This document shows positions 26,694 to 34,982 of a stretch of DNA of 64,000 bases, one piece after another (position 1 is the first letter of the stretch; each line of letters begins with the position of its first letter). Origin of the DNA: an uncultured Verrucomicrobiota bacterium (GTDB taxonomy: Bacteria; Verrucomicrobiota; Verrucomicrobiia; Opitutales; Intestinicryptomonadaceae); assembly GCA_949293415.1 (NCBI GenBank), contig CASFDK010000027.1, forward strand, positions 24,833 to 88,832. Reading direction: 5' to 3'. The position numbers were made by a program, and so were the translations under genes. The notes under the pieces were generated by a model. It made no database searches. It was not told where the DNA came from and worked only from the letters and a program-made list of their open reading frames with translations.

Positions 26694-28248
26694 TAGTCAA
26701 CCAGCCGTTGGAGTCGATTCCGATGCCATCAGCCAAAACCTGTTTGTCCGACGTATCGTAGATTTCGAGTCTGCCGTCCTTGAGCGCATTGACAAGGTTG
26801 TTGTACGACTCCGCTGTCGTGCCGATGTTAACCTTGTTGTCGGCAAAGCCCGTAATTTTGAGCGACGTGCCATTTGAAATGTTTATCGTCGTTTCTTCTG
26901 AGTCGAAAATGAGCTTTGCGGTATCGTTCATCAGGTTGATTTCAAGCGAATTTCCCGATTCCGAAGAATTGAGGTACAAGTCCTTGAACGTCTGCTTTGA
27001 GTAGATGTTTACGACATTGCCGTTGCCGTTGAAGTTGCAGGCCGAAGCCAGACGGACACCCTTGCCGTTTTCGTCCTTGATGGCGTCTTCCTGTCTGAGG
27101 TCGGTTTGCGTGTTGCCCCAGAGCATATACTTTGCATCGCGCGCGCTCGAGTCGGCGTTCTTGATTGTCATCGTCGCGCCGTTCCGGATTTCGAGAGTCG
27201 ATTTCTGTATGCCCCAGTCTCCCGCGTCGTAGCCTGCCATATCGATGCGTCCCACAACCGTCGTTGTCGAACCCGCGTACAGTATATTCTCCTTTCTGAG
27301 CACCAAGTGCTTTTCCGACGTATTGACGTGATTGTATACGAACGAGCCGTGATTCTTGAAATTAAAGAGTTGTCCCGACGAAGAGAAAGTCGCGTTTTCG
27401 CCCATTACAAGCGACGAGGTCGTCGCGATGTAGATGGTGCTTCCCGGCGACATATTGAGCGCGCCGTTGATTTGCGCATTCGTCGAAAATATGCTAAGCC
27501 CTCTGTTGTTCATTTTGAGCGTTGCACCTTCGGCAACATTGAGCGAACCCCTTTGGTCGATATATATCGAACCGCCGACATCGAGAGTGCCGTTTACGTT
27601 CAATTCGCCCGAGCCTAAACTTTTGCTGCCGATTGTCATTTTATCATCGGCACCGCCTTCCCAGCGGAGGTACGAATCCGCCGCTATAGTCAGCTTTGAT
27701 GTATAGCCGCTTCCCGCCTTAACGCCTACATTTACGCTCTTTGTCTGAAGCGTGCCGTTGTAGTGCGTGAAGATGGCATCCTGACTCGAAGGACCGCCCG
27801 TGTCGTTGTCGACGTTGAAGTAATCGGTAGCCACCAATTTCATATTGGTTTCTTTGTAGTCGGCACTTGAATTTGTTACCGTCAGCGTGCCCAAAGTCTG
27901 CGTAAAGCCCCCAGAGTCCATCGCGGTGACCGCTTCGGATGTGTTTGCGTCTATCGACAGGCTGCTGCGGATGTTTGCATAGCCCTGTGCTTCGCCGTCG
28001 GTCGCCTTAACCGAAGTGATTGTTGGCGTAGTGCCGTTAACATTGTAATAACCCGTCTTGTATCCAGCCGAGGGGGCGGGTGCAAGCGACGTGTCCAAGA
28101 TGAGGTCGTTGCCCGCAGCTTTTGTCGCGTCGATGTTTGTTCTTATTGCAACCGAGCAGTCGGCGGCTGCCGTTACCGTGTAGGTTTCCGCGCCTGCCGT
28201 TGCCGCAAAGGCTGCCAGGCAGAATGTATATAGTAGCGTTTTCTTCAT
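26608..28248 (-). CDS. PEP-CTERM-sorted beta-solenoid surface protein 2
   Basis: 546 residues from ATG 28248 (MKKTLLYTFCLAAFAATAGA signal peptide). The frame is open upstream, but that part overlaps a promoter-like pair (28285-28313) and lacks signal-peptide character. The body resembles protein 1: strand repeats such as GELNVNGTLDVGGSIYI and TLKMNNRGLSIFSTNAQINGAL, and the near-C-terminal TQTDLRQEDAIKDENGKG matches SELNLHQTNAFKDQNGKG in protein 1, so the two are paralogues. It ends VPEPAEWAA, hydrophobic helix, YRRRK. Probably exported, anchored briefly by the tail and processed by an exosortase. No catalytic domain is visible. Confidence 0.82.
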   Translation of the reverse strand: MKKTLLYTFCLAAFAATAGAETYTVTAAADCSVAIRTNIDATKAAGNDLILDTSLAPAPSAGYKTGYYNVNGTTPTITSVKATDGEAQGYANIRSSLSIDANTSEAVTAMDSGGFTQTLGTLTVTNSSADYKETNMKLVATDYFNVDNDTGGPSSQDAIFTHYNGTLQTKSVNVGVKAGSGYTSKLTIAADSYLRWEGGADDKMTIGSKSLGSGELNVNGTLDVGGSIYIDQRGSLNVAEGATLKMNNRGLSIFSTNAQINGALNMSPGSTIYIATTSSLVMGENATFSSSGQLFNFKNHGSFVYNHVNTSEKHLVLRKENILYAGSTTTVVGRIDMAGYDAGDWGIQKSTLEIRNGATMTIKNADSSARDAKYMLWGNTQTDLRQEDAIKDENGKGVRLASACNFNGNGNVVNIYSKQTFKDLYLNSSESGNSLEINLMNDTAKLIFDSEETTINISNGTSLKITGFADNKVNIGTTAESYNNLVNALKDGRLEIYDTSDKQVLADGIGIDSNGWLTMTAVPEPAEWAAIFGAIALGLAVYRRRK

Positions 28249-28284
28249 AGATAATACCAATATGATTTTTTGCGTTAAGCTTTC

Positions 28285-28313
28285 ATTCAACGCCCGAACT
28301 GCGTTTTGGTCAA
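28285..28313 (-). promoter_or_regulatory. Candidate sigma-70-type promoter for PEP-CTERM gene 2
   Basis: On the minus strand TTGACC (28313-28308), a 17-base spacer and TTGAAT (28290-28285). Start of transcription near 28278 would give a leader of about 30 bases before ATG 28248. Confidence 0.45.
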
Positions 28314-28555
28314 GAATATTTTTGCATTTTATGTTGTTGAAAATTTGTAAATTGCAATTTGCCGTTTGTTGAGAAAGATTTGAGAGCACCCTCCTTTCTC
28401 TTTGAATTGGATTTTATATCTTGTTGAATGTAAATATATAAATCGGGATAGTTTGTTGAGATGGAAAAGAAGTTTTATGTATTTTTTCTCAAATTTGCTC
28501 AACTTATGTGAAATTGGAAGTGGTTTATTGGGCGTGCTTTTCATTGCCGAACAAA

Positions 28556-28587
28556 CAAAGAAGCCCCGCTTTTACGGGGCTTCTTCA
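28556..28587 (-). terminator. Terminator of third PEP-CTERM gene
   Basis: AAGAAGCCCCG/CGGGGCTTCTT stem (28558-28568 with 28575-28585), a 6-base loop and TTTGTTTGTT on the minus strand, about 20 bases past the stop at 28607. Confidence 0.85.
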
Positions 28588-28606
28588 AAGTGCCTGTTTT
28601 ATAGTC

Positions 28607-30271
28607 CTACTTGCGTCTGCGGTAAAGAGCCAAGCCGAGTGCGATAGCCCCGAAGATTGCAGCCCATTCCGCGGGTTCGGGAACGGTCGTAAGCCAGTAG
28701 CCGCCCGCCACCGAGTCGAGCTCGCTGAAGCGCAGGGCGTCGTTCTTTGCACCGTCGATGAGAATCTTCGAGAGGAACTTTGTGTTTTCTTCGTCCGTGC
28801 CGATTGCACGGAAGAGAACGCTCTTTTCTTCGAAGCCGACAATGTCGAGCGAATTGCTTATAGCGTCGTCGAGTTCGCCGAAACCAACGTAAACTTCGCT
28901 GCCCACTGTCGCCGAGCCTTTGATGTTGCCGACAATCAGCAGCGCACCGTCGTCGAGCGTAATCGTGGAAGATTTTCCCGAAACCGACGAAATCGACAGA
29001 AGCGAGTTGATTTCGAACGTTGCGTCATTGCCCACCGCAATCTGCGTTCTGCCGCCGCGCAAGAGAACCGAGGAATTCCACTTATTGTCGGCGTTGACTC
29101 TGAAGCCGCCGAACTCGTTCATCTTGATGTTGCCGTTAAGCTCGTTGCCCGTCGAATTGAAGGTCGTCGAGATTCTGCCCGCCGCAGTCGTAAGGTTGCC
29201 CGTTATCAGGAAGAGTCCGTCGACCGCCAGCGTGCCCGTTTTGCCTACAACCATATCGTTGTTGGAATCCGTTTTGAACTCTCCCGAGACATTCATCGCG
29301 CCGTCGATGTTCATCTTCATATTGCTTGCGCCGTCGGAGAAACTGACGGTTTTGAACGTAGCCTTGCCGCCTTCCTTGAGGTTGAAGGTTGCCGCGCCCG
29401 TGCCCTTCAGCGTGGAAGTCGCCGCGTTTACCGTGCCCCAAATGTTTGCCGTCGCCGAGTGTTCATTTGCTGTGCCGACGTAGAAAAAGTTTGCATTGTT
29501 GAGCGTATACGATGAAGCGGAGTCTATGTTTATCACCGAAGCGCCTCTGCCTTTGTAGCCCCCATAGGTTTGCACGTTTGCGCCGTTCGTAAACTCCACG
29601 ATTGAGTCGCCCTCCGCCGCGATGTCGCCGCCGACGAACTTTTTCGTAGAGCCGTCCAACGAGAATTTGATGTTCGAAAGCATCATGTAGCTGTTGAAGT
29701 TCGTTTCGCCCTTGAAGAGCAGCTGCGAGTTTTCCGAACCCTGCCCCTTACCGGAGAACGCGCTCGCATTGTTGAACTTGATTCCCGTGTCGAAAACCAC
29801 TTTCGCCTTTTGGCTTGTCGCGTTCGTCGTCGTCAAGGCAATGTACGAGGTGGTAGCGTTGGTGAAATTGACTTCGCCCGTGCCGTCGAAATACAGGTCG
29901 GCGTAGTAGGTGTTCAGGTTGAAGAACGAAGTACCTTTCGAGAAGTTCAATACCGAGTTCTTCTCTTCGCTGAAAATAAGGTGTAAATCGCTCCCGATTC
30001 CGCCGCCGCCGCTGACTTTTATCGCGCCGATTTCGCGAGTGCCGTCGAAGATGATATATCCCGGCGCCGAGGTTTTGCCGTCGATGCCCTTCCAGACGGC
30101 TTCGTCGCTTGTCGTCGCCATCGTGCCGTTTGCCCACGGCTGATTTTTTGTTGTCGAAGACCATTCGTACGCGCCTTCCGCCGTCGAAGAGCCGTAGAAC
30201 GAAACGTCCGCCGCCGATGCGCACAGTGCGCCGAGGGCGGTAATAGTTGTTGCCGATAATAATTTTTTCAT
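28607..30271 (-). CDS. PEP-CTERM-sorted beta-solenoid surface protein 3
   Basis: 554 residues with a signal peptide (MKKLLSATTITALGALCASA) and an AGGAG Shine-Dalgarno about 10 bases before the ATG. The body consists of Asn/Gly/Thr-rich strand repeats (SVINIDSASSYTLNNANFFYVG, TATFNLKEGGKATF) and is only distantly like proteins 1 and 2. The tail VPEPAEWAA, IFGAIALGLAL, YRRRK is the same exosortase-type signal and is nearly identical at DNA level with the other two genes. A different terminator follows. Divergent AraC-type regulator 136 bases upstream. Confidence 0.82.
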   Translation of the reverse strand: MKKLLSATTITALGALCASAADVSFYGSSTAEGAYEWSSTTKNQPWANGTMATTSDEAVWKGIDGKTSAPGYIIFDGTREIGAIKVSGGGGIGSDLHLIFSEEKNSVLNFSKGTSFFNLNTYYADLYFDGTGEVNFTNATTSYIALTTTNATSQKAKVVFDTGIKFNNASAFSGKGQGSENSQLLFKGETNFNSYMMLSNIKFSLDGSTKKFVGGDIAAEGDSIVEFTNGANVQTYGGYKGRGASVINIDSASSYTLNNANFFYVGTANEHSATANIWGTVNAATSTLKGTGAATFNLKEGGKATFKTVSFSDGASNMKMNIDGAMNVSGEFKTDSNNDMVVGKTGTLAVDGLFLITGNLTTAAGRISTTFNSTGNELNGNIKMNEFGGFRVNADNKWNSSVLLRGGRTQIAVGNDATFEINSLLSISSVSGKSSTITLDDGALLIVGNIKGSATVGSEVYVGFGELDDAISNSLDIVGFEEKSVLFRAIGTDEENTKFLSKILIDGAKNDALRFSELDSVAGGYWLTTVPEPAEWAAIFGAIALGLALYRRRK

Positions 30272-30407
30272 AACCGTTTTTCTCCTGTTGTCGGGAAATC
30301 TCGGGCGGACACGACCGTCCGTTTTGCAATCTCACGGACATTGTAAATAAATTCTTGCAAAAAAGCCAGTAATAAATTTAGGTATCTTCGGAAAAACAGA
30401 TATTGCC

Positions 30408-31364
30408 ATGAAGCAGAAGATTACTCCGCACGAAAAATACATTTGGCAGATATTCGACGACAACCAGCTCCGGCTTCTTCCAAGGGGCAACAAGGTAAGC
30501 TACTTCTCGAACAACAGTAGCACCCGCTATATGCCGTCGAACCTAATCAACAGCGGTACGCACACAATCACCGTTCCCGAAAATCTGCCGACAGACATTC
30601 TCGCAAAGCGCGGGATAGTTTCGGGCGGATTCGCCGAACACACAAAGGGTTATTACCACTCGCGCCGAAACAAGAAATTCACCGACGTTTTGTGCGTCGT
30701 GCGCGGGGTGCTTTCGGTAAAGTACGACGGCAAAAAATACAAACTCCGCAAGGGCGAGGCCCTGATAATTCCGCCGAACCGCCTGTGCGACTCGTACATC
30801 GAAGTGCCGAAGTCGAATCTGTTCTGGATGCACTTCAAAAACAATGCCTATTGGAACAGGATTTTCGGAAGCGAAATCATAATCAAGCCGCTTGCGCGCT
30901 TCAACGACATCCACTCCGTGATGCACGTCTACCTGAACGAGGTCTACGGCAAACACCGCTCCATGATTATTCTCGAGGCTCTCGCCGACGCGCTCGCCGA
31001 GCTTGTAAAGGGCGAGTTCCTGCCGAACCAGCGGGCGACCAAGCAGGAGCAGCGCGATAAACTTGCCGAGATGCTTTCGCGCGTGGCGAAAAATCCCGAG
31101 AAGAAGTGGCGTTCGATGGATGTTGCCAGCGAGTTTTGCATATCTGTAAAGCAGCTCGACGAATTTTGCCTTGAGTACACGGCGCAGACTTTTCCGAAGT
31201 ACGTTTTGAAGACGAGGATGACAATAGCCAAGGAAATGATGAAGTCGAAGGGTTTGACGATGGCGGAAATCGCAAAAAAGGTGGGGTATTCAACGCCGTA
31301 TTCGTTCTCGAGAATCTTCAAAAGCTATTACGGGTCGTCGCCCCGAAACTATGACGGCGCGTGA
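30408..31364 (+). CDS. AraC-family transcriptional regulator
   Basis: 318 residues. The N-terminal 150 residues read as a cupin-like sensing domain (HSRRNKKFTDVLCVVRGVLSVKYDGKKYKLRKGEALIIPP). The C-terminal 100 residues hold the two helix-turn-helix units of AraC proteins: MDVASEFCISVKQLDEFCLEYT and then MTMAEIAKKVGYSTPYSFSRIFKSYYGSSPRNY. Proteins of this layout sense sugars or related small molecules. It is transcribed away from PEP-CTERM gene 3, sharing a 136-base region with the imperfect inverted pair GGACACGACCGTCC, and could control that gene, itself or nearby glycan-use genes. Confidence 0.88.
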   Translation: MKQKITPHEKYIWQIFDDNQLRLLPRGNKVSYFSNNSSTRYMPSNLINSGTHTITVPENLPTDILAKRGIVSGGFAEHTKGYYHSRRNKKFTDVLCVVRGVLSVKYDGKKYKLRKGEALIIPPNRLCDSYIEVPKSNLFWMHFKNNAYWNRIFGSEIIIKPLARFNDIHSVMHVYLNEVYGKHRSMIILEALADALAELVKGEFLPNQRATKQEQRDKLAEMLSRVAKNPEKKWRSMDVASEFCISVKQLDEFCLEYTAQTFPKYVLKTRMTIAKEMMKSKGLTMAEIAKKVGYSTPYSFSRIFKSYYGSSPRNYDGA

Positions 31365-31404
31365 AAGTACTTCCCTAAGGGCGTTTCACAAACGCCCCAG
31401 ACCG

Positions 31405-31760
31405 CACGCGTACGCCAGGTACGCTGTGCGCCCTGTGTCGTTTGCAAAGCCACCCTTATGAAAGCACTTTGACGCGCCTAAAGTTACAGTGCTTCGCACG
31501 GAAGTTTTTAGGGCGTTTACGGGGATAAGTTTTGTTGTTTGTGGCGGAACGCCCGAGGCGTTGTCCGAACTTACTTTTACGGACTTCGCACGTACGCCAA
31601 GTACGCTGTGCGCCCTGTGTCGTTTGCAAAGCCACCCTTATGAAAGCACTTTGACGCGCCTAAAGTTACAGTGCTTCGCACGGAAGTTTTTTAGGATGTT
31701 TACGGGGATAAGTTTTGTTTTTTTGCGCGGAACGCCCGAGGCGTTTCTCGAACTTATTCA
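31405..31760. repeat. Tandem duplication, period about 183 bases, two copies
   Basis: Copy 1 begins at 31409 (GTACGCCAGGTACGC) and copy 2 at 31591 (GTACGCCAAGTACGC). About 150 of 165 aligned bases agree, with a one-base indel in a T run. The start of a third copy (CACGCGTACTTGGATACG) is seen at 31770. Each unit opens with a small GTAC...GTAC inverted element. Origin and function unknown. Confidence 0.85.
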
Positions 31761-31771
31761 GACCACAGCAC

Positions 31772-31808
31772 GCGTACTTGGATACGAGAGAGTCGCCGAA
31801 CGACCGAG
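31772..31808. repeat. 37-base repeat, copy 1
   Basis: GCGTACTTGGATACGAGAG followed by AGTCGCCGAACGACCGAG; repeated with few changes at 31938-31975. Confidence 0.75.
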
Positions 31809-31815
31809 TTGTATA

Positions 31816-31855
31816 TAAAAAAAGACATTACTTGTTCGTAATGTCTTTAAGAGTT
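31816..31855 (-). terminator. Hairpin terminator, probably for the PilC/PilB operon
   Basis: AAAGACATTAC/GTAATGTCTTT stem with a 6-base loop, followed on the minus strand by TTTTTTTATAT. It lies about 155 bases past the PilC stop at 32010 and is the first strong terminator downstream. Confidence 0.65.
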
Positions 31856-31879
31856 CGATGGTGAGAACGTGGGACTCGC

Positions 31880-32011
31880 GATTTGGCGTAATGATTTTGG
31901 AGCTAAAAAGGCGGCGCAAGGTTGGCGGCGGGTCGAAGCGTACTTGAGTACGTGAGAGTCGCCGAACGACTGAAGAGACGCCTTTTTTAGCCCAAAAGCA
32001 TTCGCCAAATC
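31880..32011. repeat. 132-base element with 33-base terminal inverted repeats
   Basis: The left arm 31880-31913 (GATTTGGCGTAATG...AAAAAGGCG) pairs with the right arm 31979-32011 with about 5 mismatches or gaps. The right arm ends inside the PilC stop codon (32010-32012). The interior holds the second 37-base repeat. It could be a small non-autonomous mobile element or a large structured 3' end. Confidence 0.6.
31938..31975. repeat. 37-base repeat, copy 2
   Basis: GCGTACTTGAGTACGTGAG followed by AGTCGCCGAACGACTGAAG, matching 31772-31808; lies in the loop of the inverted-repeat element. Confidence 0.75.
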
Positions 32012-33251
32012 AGCCGCCTGTCAGCTTTTGGATGATTTGGATGATGGGCAGGAAGAGGGCGATAACAATAGTACCCACCATTACCGCCAGGAACACGATC
32101 ATAATCGGCTCGATAACCGACGTTATGCCGCCCACCGCATTGTCGACTTCTTCGTCGTAGTTGTCGGCGATTCTGTTGAGCATTTCCGAGAGCTGACCCG
32201 TTTCTTCGCCGACTTCCACCATGCTTGTTACCATTGTGGGAAATATTTTCTGCTGGTCGAGGGGCGTAGCGAGGGGTTCGCCGTCGCGTACTCTGTCGTG
32301 CACACGCAGGAGTGCGTCGGAAATGACACTGTTTTTGATTGTGCCGCGCGTGATGTTGAGTGCTTCCAAAATGGGAACACCCGAAGCGAGCAGCGTGCCG
32401 AACGTGCGCGTGAAACGCGCAACCGTCGATTTCATCACGAGGTCGCCGAACTTGGGCAGGCGCAATCCCGCAATATCCCAAAGCCTGATACCGACCTTCG
32501 TCTTGAAGAAAATCTTAACCGCTGCGATAACGGCAATGACAATGCCGAGCGTGGCGATGTAATTTTGCTTCATAAAGTCGGAAATGTCGATAATCGACTG
32601 GGTGAGGGCGGGCATCGGCGCGCCGTTTAGCATATCCGAGAAAATTTTCTGGAACTGCGGAACGACGAAAATCATAAGGATTACCACAATCGCCAGCGCA
32701 ACGGTCAAAATCACGATAGGGTAAACCATCGCGCTCTTGACCTTGTTCGTGGTCTTCATCGCCTTTTCCTGGAACGTTGCGAGACGGTCGAGAACAACGT
32801 CGAGCACGCCGCCGGCTTCGCCCGCGCGAGCCATATTTACATAGAGCTTGTCGAACACCTTGGGGTGCTGCTGCAGACCGTCGGAGAACTTATTGCCCGT
32901 GCGGACTGCGTCGGCAAGGTTGTCTACGATATCCTTGAAATAGGGGTTCTTTTCCTGTCTGCCGATTACTTCGAGCGAGCGCAGAAGCGGCAGACCCGCC
33001 TTGAGCAGGGTTGCTAGCTGGCGCGAGAAAATCGTGACATTTTCGCTTGTAACGCCCGTGCCGAACATAGGCTTGCGCTGCTTTTTCGCCGCCGCCTTTT
33101 TCTCGGACTGGATTGCGACTTCCGATATGCGCGATACCGTAAGACCTTGGTCTGCGAGTTCCTTGCGCGCGGTGCGCTCGCTTGTAGATTCGAGCACGCC
33201 GCTCATCTCGCGGCCGTCCTTGTCCAAGGCTGAATATTTGAATTTTGCCAT
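32010..33251 (-). CDS. pilC: PilC/GspF inner-membrane platform protein
   Basis: 413 residues, usual length for the family. Two GspF domains are visible: TIFSRQLATLLKAGLPLLRSLEVI near residue 75 and ARFTRTFGTLLASGVPILEALNI near 275, each followed by the conserved GEE/AGE-x-x-G-x-L helix (ARAGEAGGVLDVVL, EVGEETGQLSEML). Three membrane helices lie near 170-215, 235-255 and 380-405. It is the cytoplasmic-membrane platform that links the assembly ATPase to pilin or pseudopilin polymerisation. It follows two PilB genes on the same strand, 36 bases after the second. No pilin, prepilin peptidase or PilT gene is in the window, so type IV pilus versus type II secretion is open. Confidence 0.93.
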   Translation of the reverse strand: MAKFKYSALDKDGREMSGVLESTSERTARKELADQGLTVSRISEVAIQSEKKAAAKKQRKPMFGTGVTSENVTIFSRQLATLLKAGLPLLRSLEVIGRQEKNPYFKDIVDNLADAVRTGNKFSDGLQQHPKVFDKLYVNMARAGEAGGVLDVVLDRLATFQEKAMKTTNKVKSAMVYPIVILTVALAIVVILMIFVVPQFQKIFSDMLNGAPMPALTQSIIDISDFMKQNYIATLGIVIAVIAAVKIFFKTKVGIRLWDIAGLRLPKFGDLVMKSTVARFTRTFGTLLASGVPILEALNITRGTIKNSVISDALLRVHDRVRDGEPLATPLDQQKIFPTMVTSMVEVGEETGQLSEMLNRIADNYDEEVDNAVGGITSVIEPIMIVFLAVMVGTIVIALFLPIIQIIQKLTGG

Positions 33252-33287
33252 AGGTATAACCTTTTGATGATTCTTGGGGTGATGGGT

Positions 33288-34970
33288 TTAAGTGTATTTC
33301 AAGACTTCGTCGACGGTTGTTGCGCCGTCGAATATCGCGCGCAGACCGTCGTCTCTGAGGGTGCGCATACCGAGCTCGATTGCCTTTTGCTTGAGAACCA
33401 TGGTCGGGGCGCGGTTTGTAATTAAATCGCGCAGCGCGTCGTTGACAAGCAAAAGTTCGAAAAGCCCCTGCCGTCCGCGGTAGCCCGAGCCGCCGCAGTC
33501 GGCGCAGCCCTTGCCGAAGAAGAACTGCTTGTCGGCGATTTCAATCGGGTCGACACCGAGGCGGTCGATAAGCTCTTGGTCTGGTTCGTACGCCGTGCGG
33601 CAGGTCGTGCAGATTTTTCGGACGAGTCGCTGACCGAGCACGCCTTCGAGGGACGCTGCGATAAGATAGGGCTCGAGACCCATATCCATAAGACGCGTAA
33701 CAGCCCCCGGCGAGTCGTTCGTGTGGAGCGTCGCGAGAACAACGTGCCCCGTAAGGGACGCCTGAACGGCGATTTGCGCGGTTTCCAAGTCGCGAATTTC
33801 GCCGACCATTATCTTGTCGGGGTCCTGACGGAGGAAGGCGCGCAGGCATCGGGCGAAGTCCAGCCCCACTTGGTGGTTGATCTGCACCTGCATAATGCCG
33901 TCGATTTCGTATTCGACGGGGTCTTCGGAAGTGAGGATTTTAACGTCCACCGTGTTGACTTCGCGCAGCGCGGAGTAAAGGGTTGTCGTCTTACCCGAAC
34001 CCGTCGGACCAGTTACGATGAAAATACCGTTCGGCATCTTTACGAGCCTGCGGATATTGTTCATAATTTCGTCGGTCATACTGAGCTTTTCGAGGTCGAG
34101 GTTTACGACGCTCTTGTCGAGAACACGGAGCACGACGCTCTCGCCGAACTGGGTCGGGAGAGTCGAAACACGCAAGTCCACGGGTCTGCCCGAGATTGTC
34201 ATTTTGATTCTGCCGTCCTGCGGAATGCGGTTTTCGGCGATGTTCAAGTTCGCCAAAACCTTGATGCGCGAGATTACGGGCAACGCCAAACTTTTGGGCG
34301 GCGGGGCCATTTCGTAGAGCGCGCCGTCGATACGGTAGCGGATGCGGAACTGGTCTTCGAACGGTTCGAAGTGGATGTCGGAGGCCTTGTCGCGGATTGC
34401 CTGCTGCAAAATGAGGTTTACGAAGCGGATAATCGGCGTTTCGTTCGCCAGATTCGCCGCGTCGTTTTCGCCCGCGTCGTCGCCGAAATCGACCTGCGAG
34501 ATTTCGGAAAGCAGGTCGTCGATGCTAGAATTTTCCTCGCCGTAGCATTGCACGATGAGCGTGTCCACGGCGGCGGGGTCGGTAACGACCAAGTTCACGT
34601 CCTTGTTGAGCGTGAATGTAAGGTCGTCTATGACGGCATTGTTAAAGGGGTCTTTCGCGAGCAGGGTAATCGAGGTGTCGTCAACCCTAATCGGCACCAC
34701 GCCGTAGGTTCTTGCAAGGTTCGGGCGCAGCTGGCGGTAGATGTCCTCGCGGATGTCGGCGGGCGGGATGGGCTCGTACTCGTACTTCAGGTCTTTTGCA
34801 ATCGCCTCCAAGAGCTGCGGCTTTTCGACCAACCCGGAATCGACCGCCGCGTCCGCCAGCGACTTGCCCGTGCTGTTGCGCGTTTCGTTGAGTTCGTCAA
34901 GCTGCTGTTTGTCGAGAAGCTTGGCGGTCAGAAGAATATCGTAAATTGCGTTGTTGTGGTCTTCGAACAT
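33288..34970 (-). CDS. pilB: PilB/GspE assembly ATPase, copy 2
   Basis: 560 residues. An MshEN-type N-terminal domain (about 1-160) is followed by the secretion ATPase core: Walker [16 protein letters not shown] near residue 320, the Asp box [14 protein letters not shown], Walker [13 protein letters not shown], the His box TLHTND and the tetracysteine zinc site CTTC (about 456) plus CADC (about 492). It would power pilus or pseudopilus polymerisation through PilC. It lies 12 bases after another PilB-type gene with about the same layout. Start ATG 34970 is preceded by AGGA. Confidence 0.92.
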   Translation of the reverse strand: MFEDHNNAIYDILLTAKLLDKQQLDELNETRNSTGKSLADAAVDSGLVEKPQLLEAIAKDLKYEYEPIPPADIREDIYRQLRPNLARTYGVVPIRVDDTSITLLAKDPFNNAVIDDLTFTLNKDVNLVVTDPAAVDTLIVQCYGEENSSIDDLLSEISQVDFGDDAGENDAANLANETPIIRFVNLILQQAIRDKASDIHFEPFEDQFRIRYRIDGALYEMAPPPKSLALPVISRIKVLANLNIAENRIPQDGRIKMTISGRPVDLRVSTLPTQFGESVVLRVLDKSVVNLDLEKLSMTDEIMNNIRRLVKMPNGIFIVTGPTGSGKTTTLYSALREVNTVDVKILTSEDPVEYEIDGIMQVQINHQVGLDFARCLRAFLRQDPDKIMVGEIRDLETAQIAVQASLTGHVVLATLHTNDSPGAVTRLMDMGLEPYLIAASLEGVLGQRLVRKICTTCRTAYEPDQELIDRLGVDPIEIADKQFFFGKGCADCGGSGYRGRQGLFELLLVNDALRDLITNRAPTMVLKQKAIELGMRTLRDDGLRAIFDGATTVDEVLKYT

Positions 34971-34982
34971 TGCGGTAAAATC

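Larger units (their letters stand above)
28249..28606. other. AT-rich intergenic stretch between PEP-CTERM genes
   Basis: 358 bases without a convincing gene; noticeably more AT-rich than its surroundings. It holds the promoter-like pair at 28285-28313 for protein 2 and the terminator at 28556-28587 for protein 3. Short open frames here lack signal or family character. Confidence 0.7.
31365..32009. other. Gene-free, repeat-rich region
   Basis: 645 bases between the AraC gene stop and the PilC stop. It holds a 183-base tandem repeat, two copies of a 37-base repeat, one hairpin terminator and a 132-base inverted-repeat element, each listed separately. The one longer open frame (31489-31818) is a product of the tandem repeat. 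Confidence 0.8.

Noticed and set aside
31489..31818. 109-codon open frame with an internal repeat (FTGISF...GTPEA twice)
   Set aside because: It spans the 183-base tandem repeat, whose period keeps the frame. No ribosome site, signal or family likeness; best explained by the repeat.
31816..31880. tRNA-like stretch (GTTCGATGGTG)
   Set aside because: No acceptor stem, anticodon loop or T-arm can be formed; the hairpin is a terminator.
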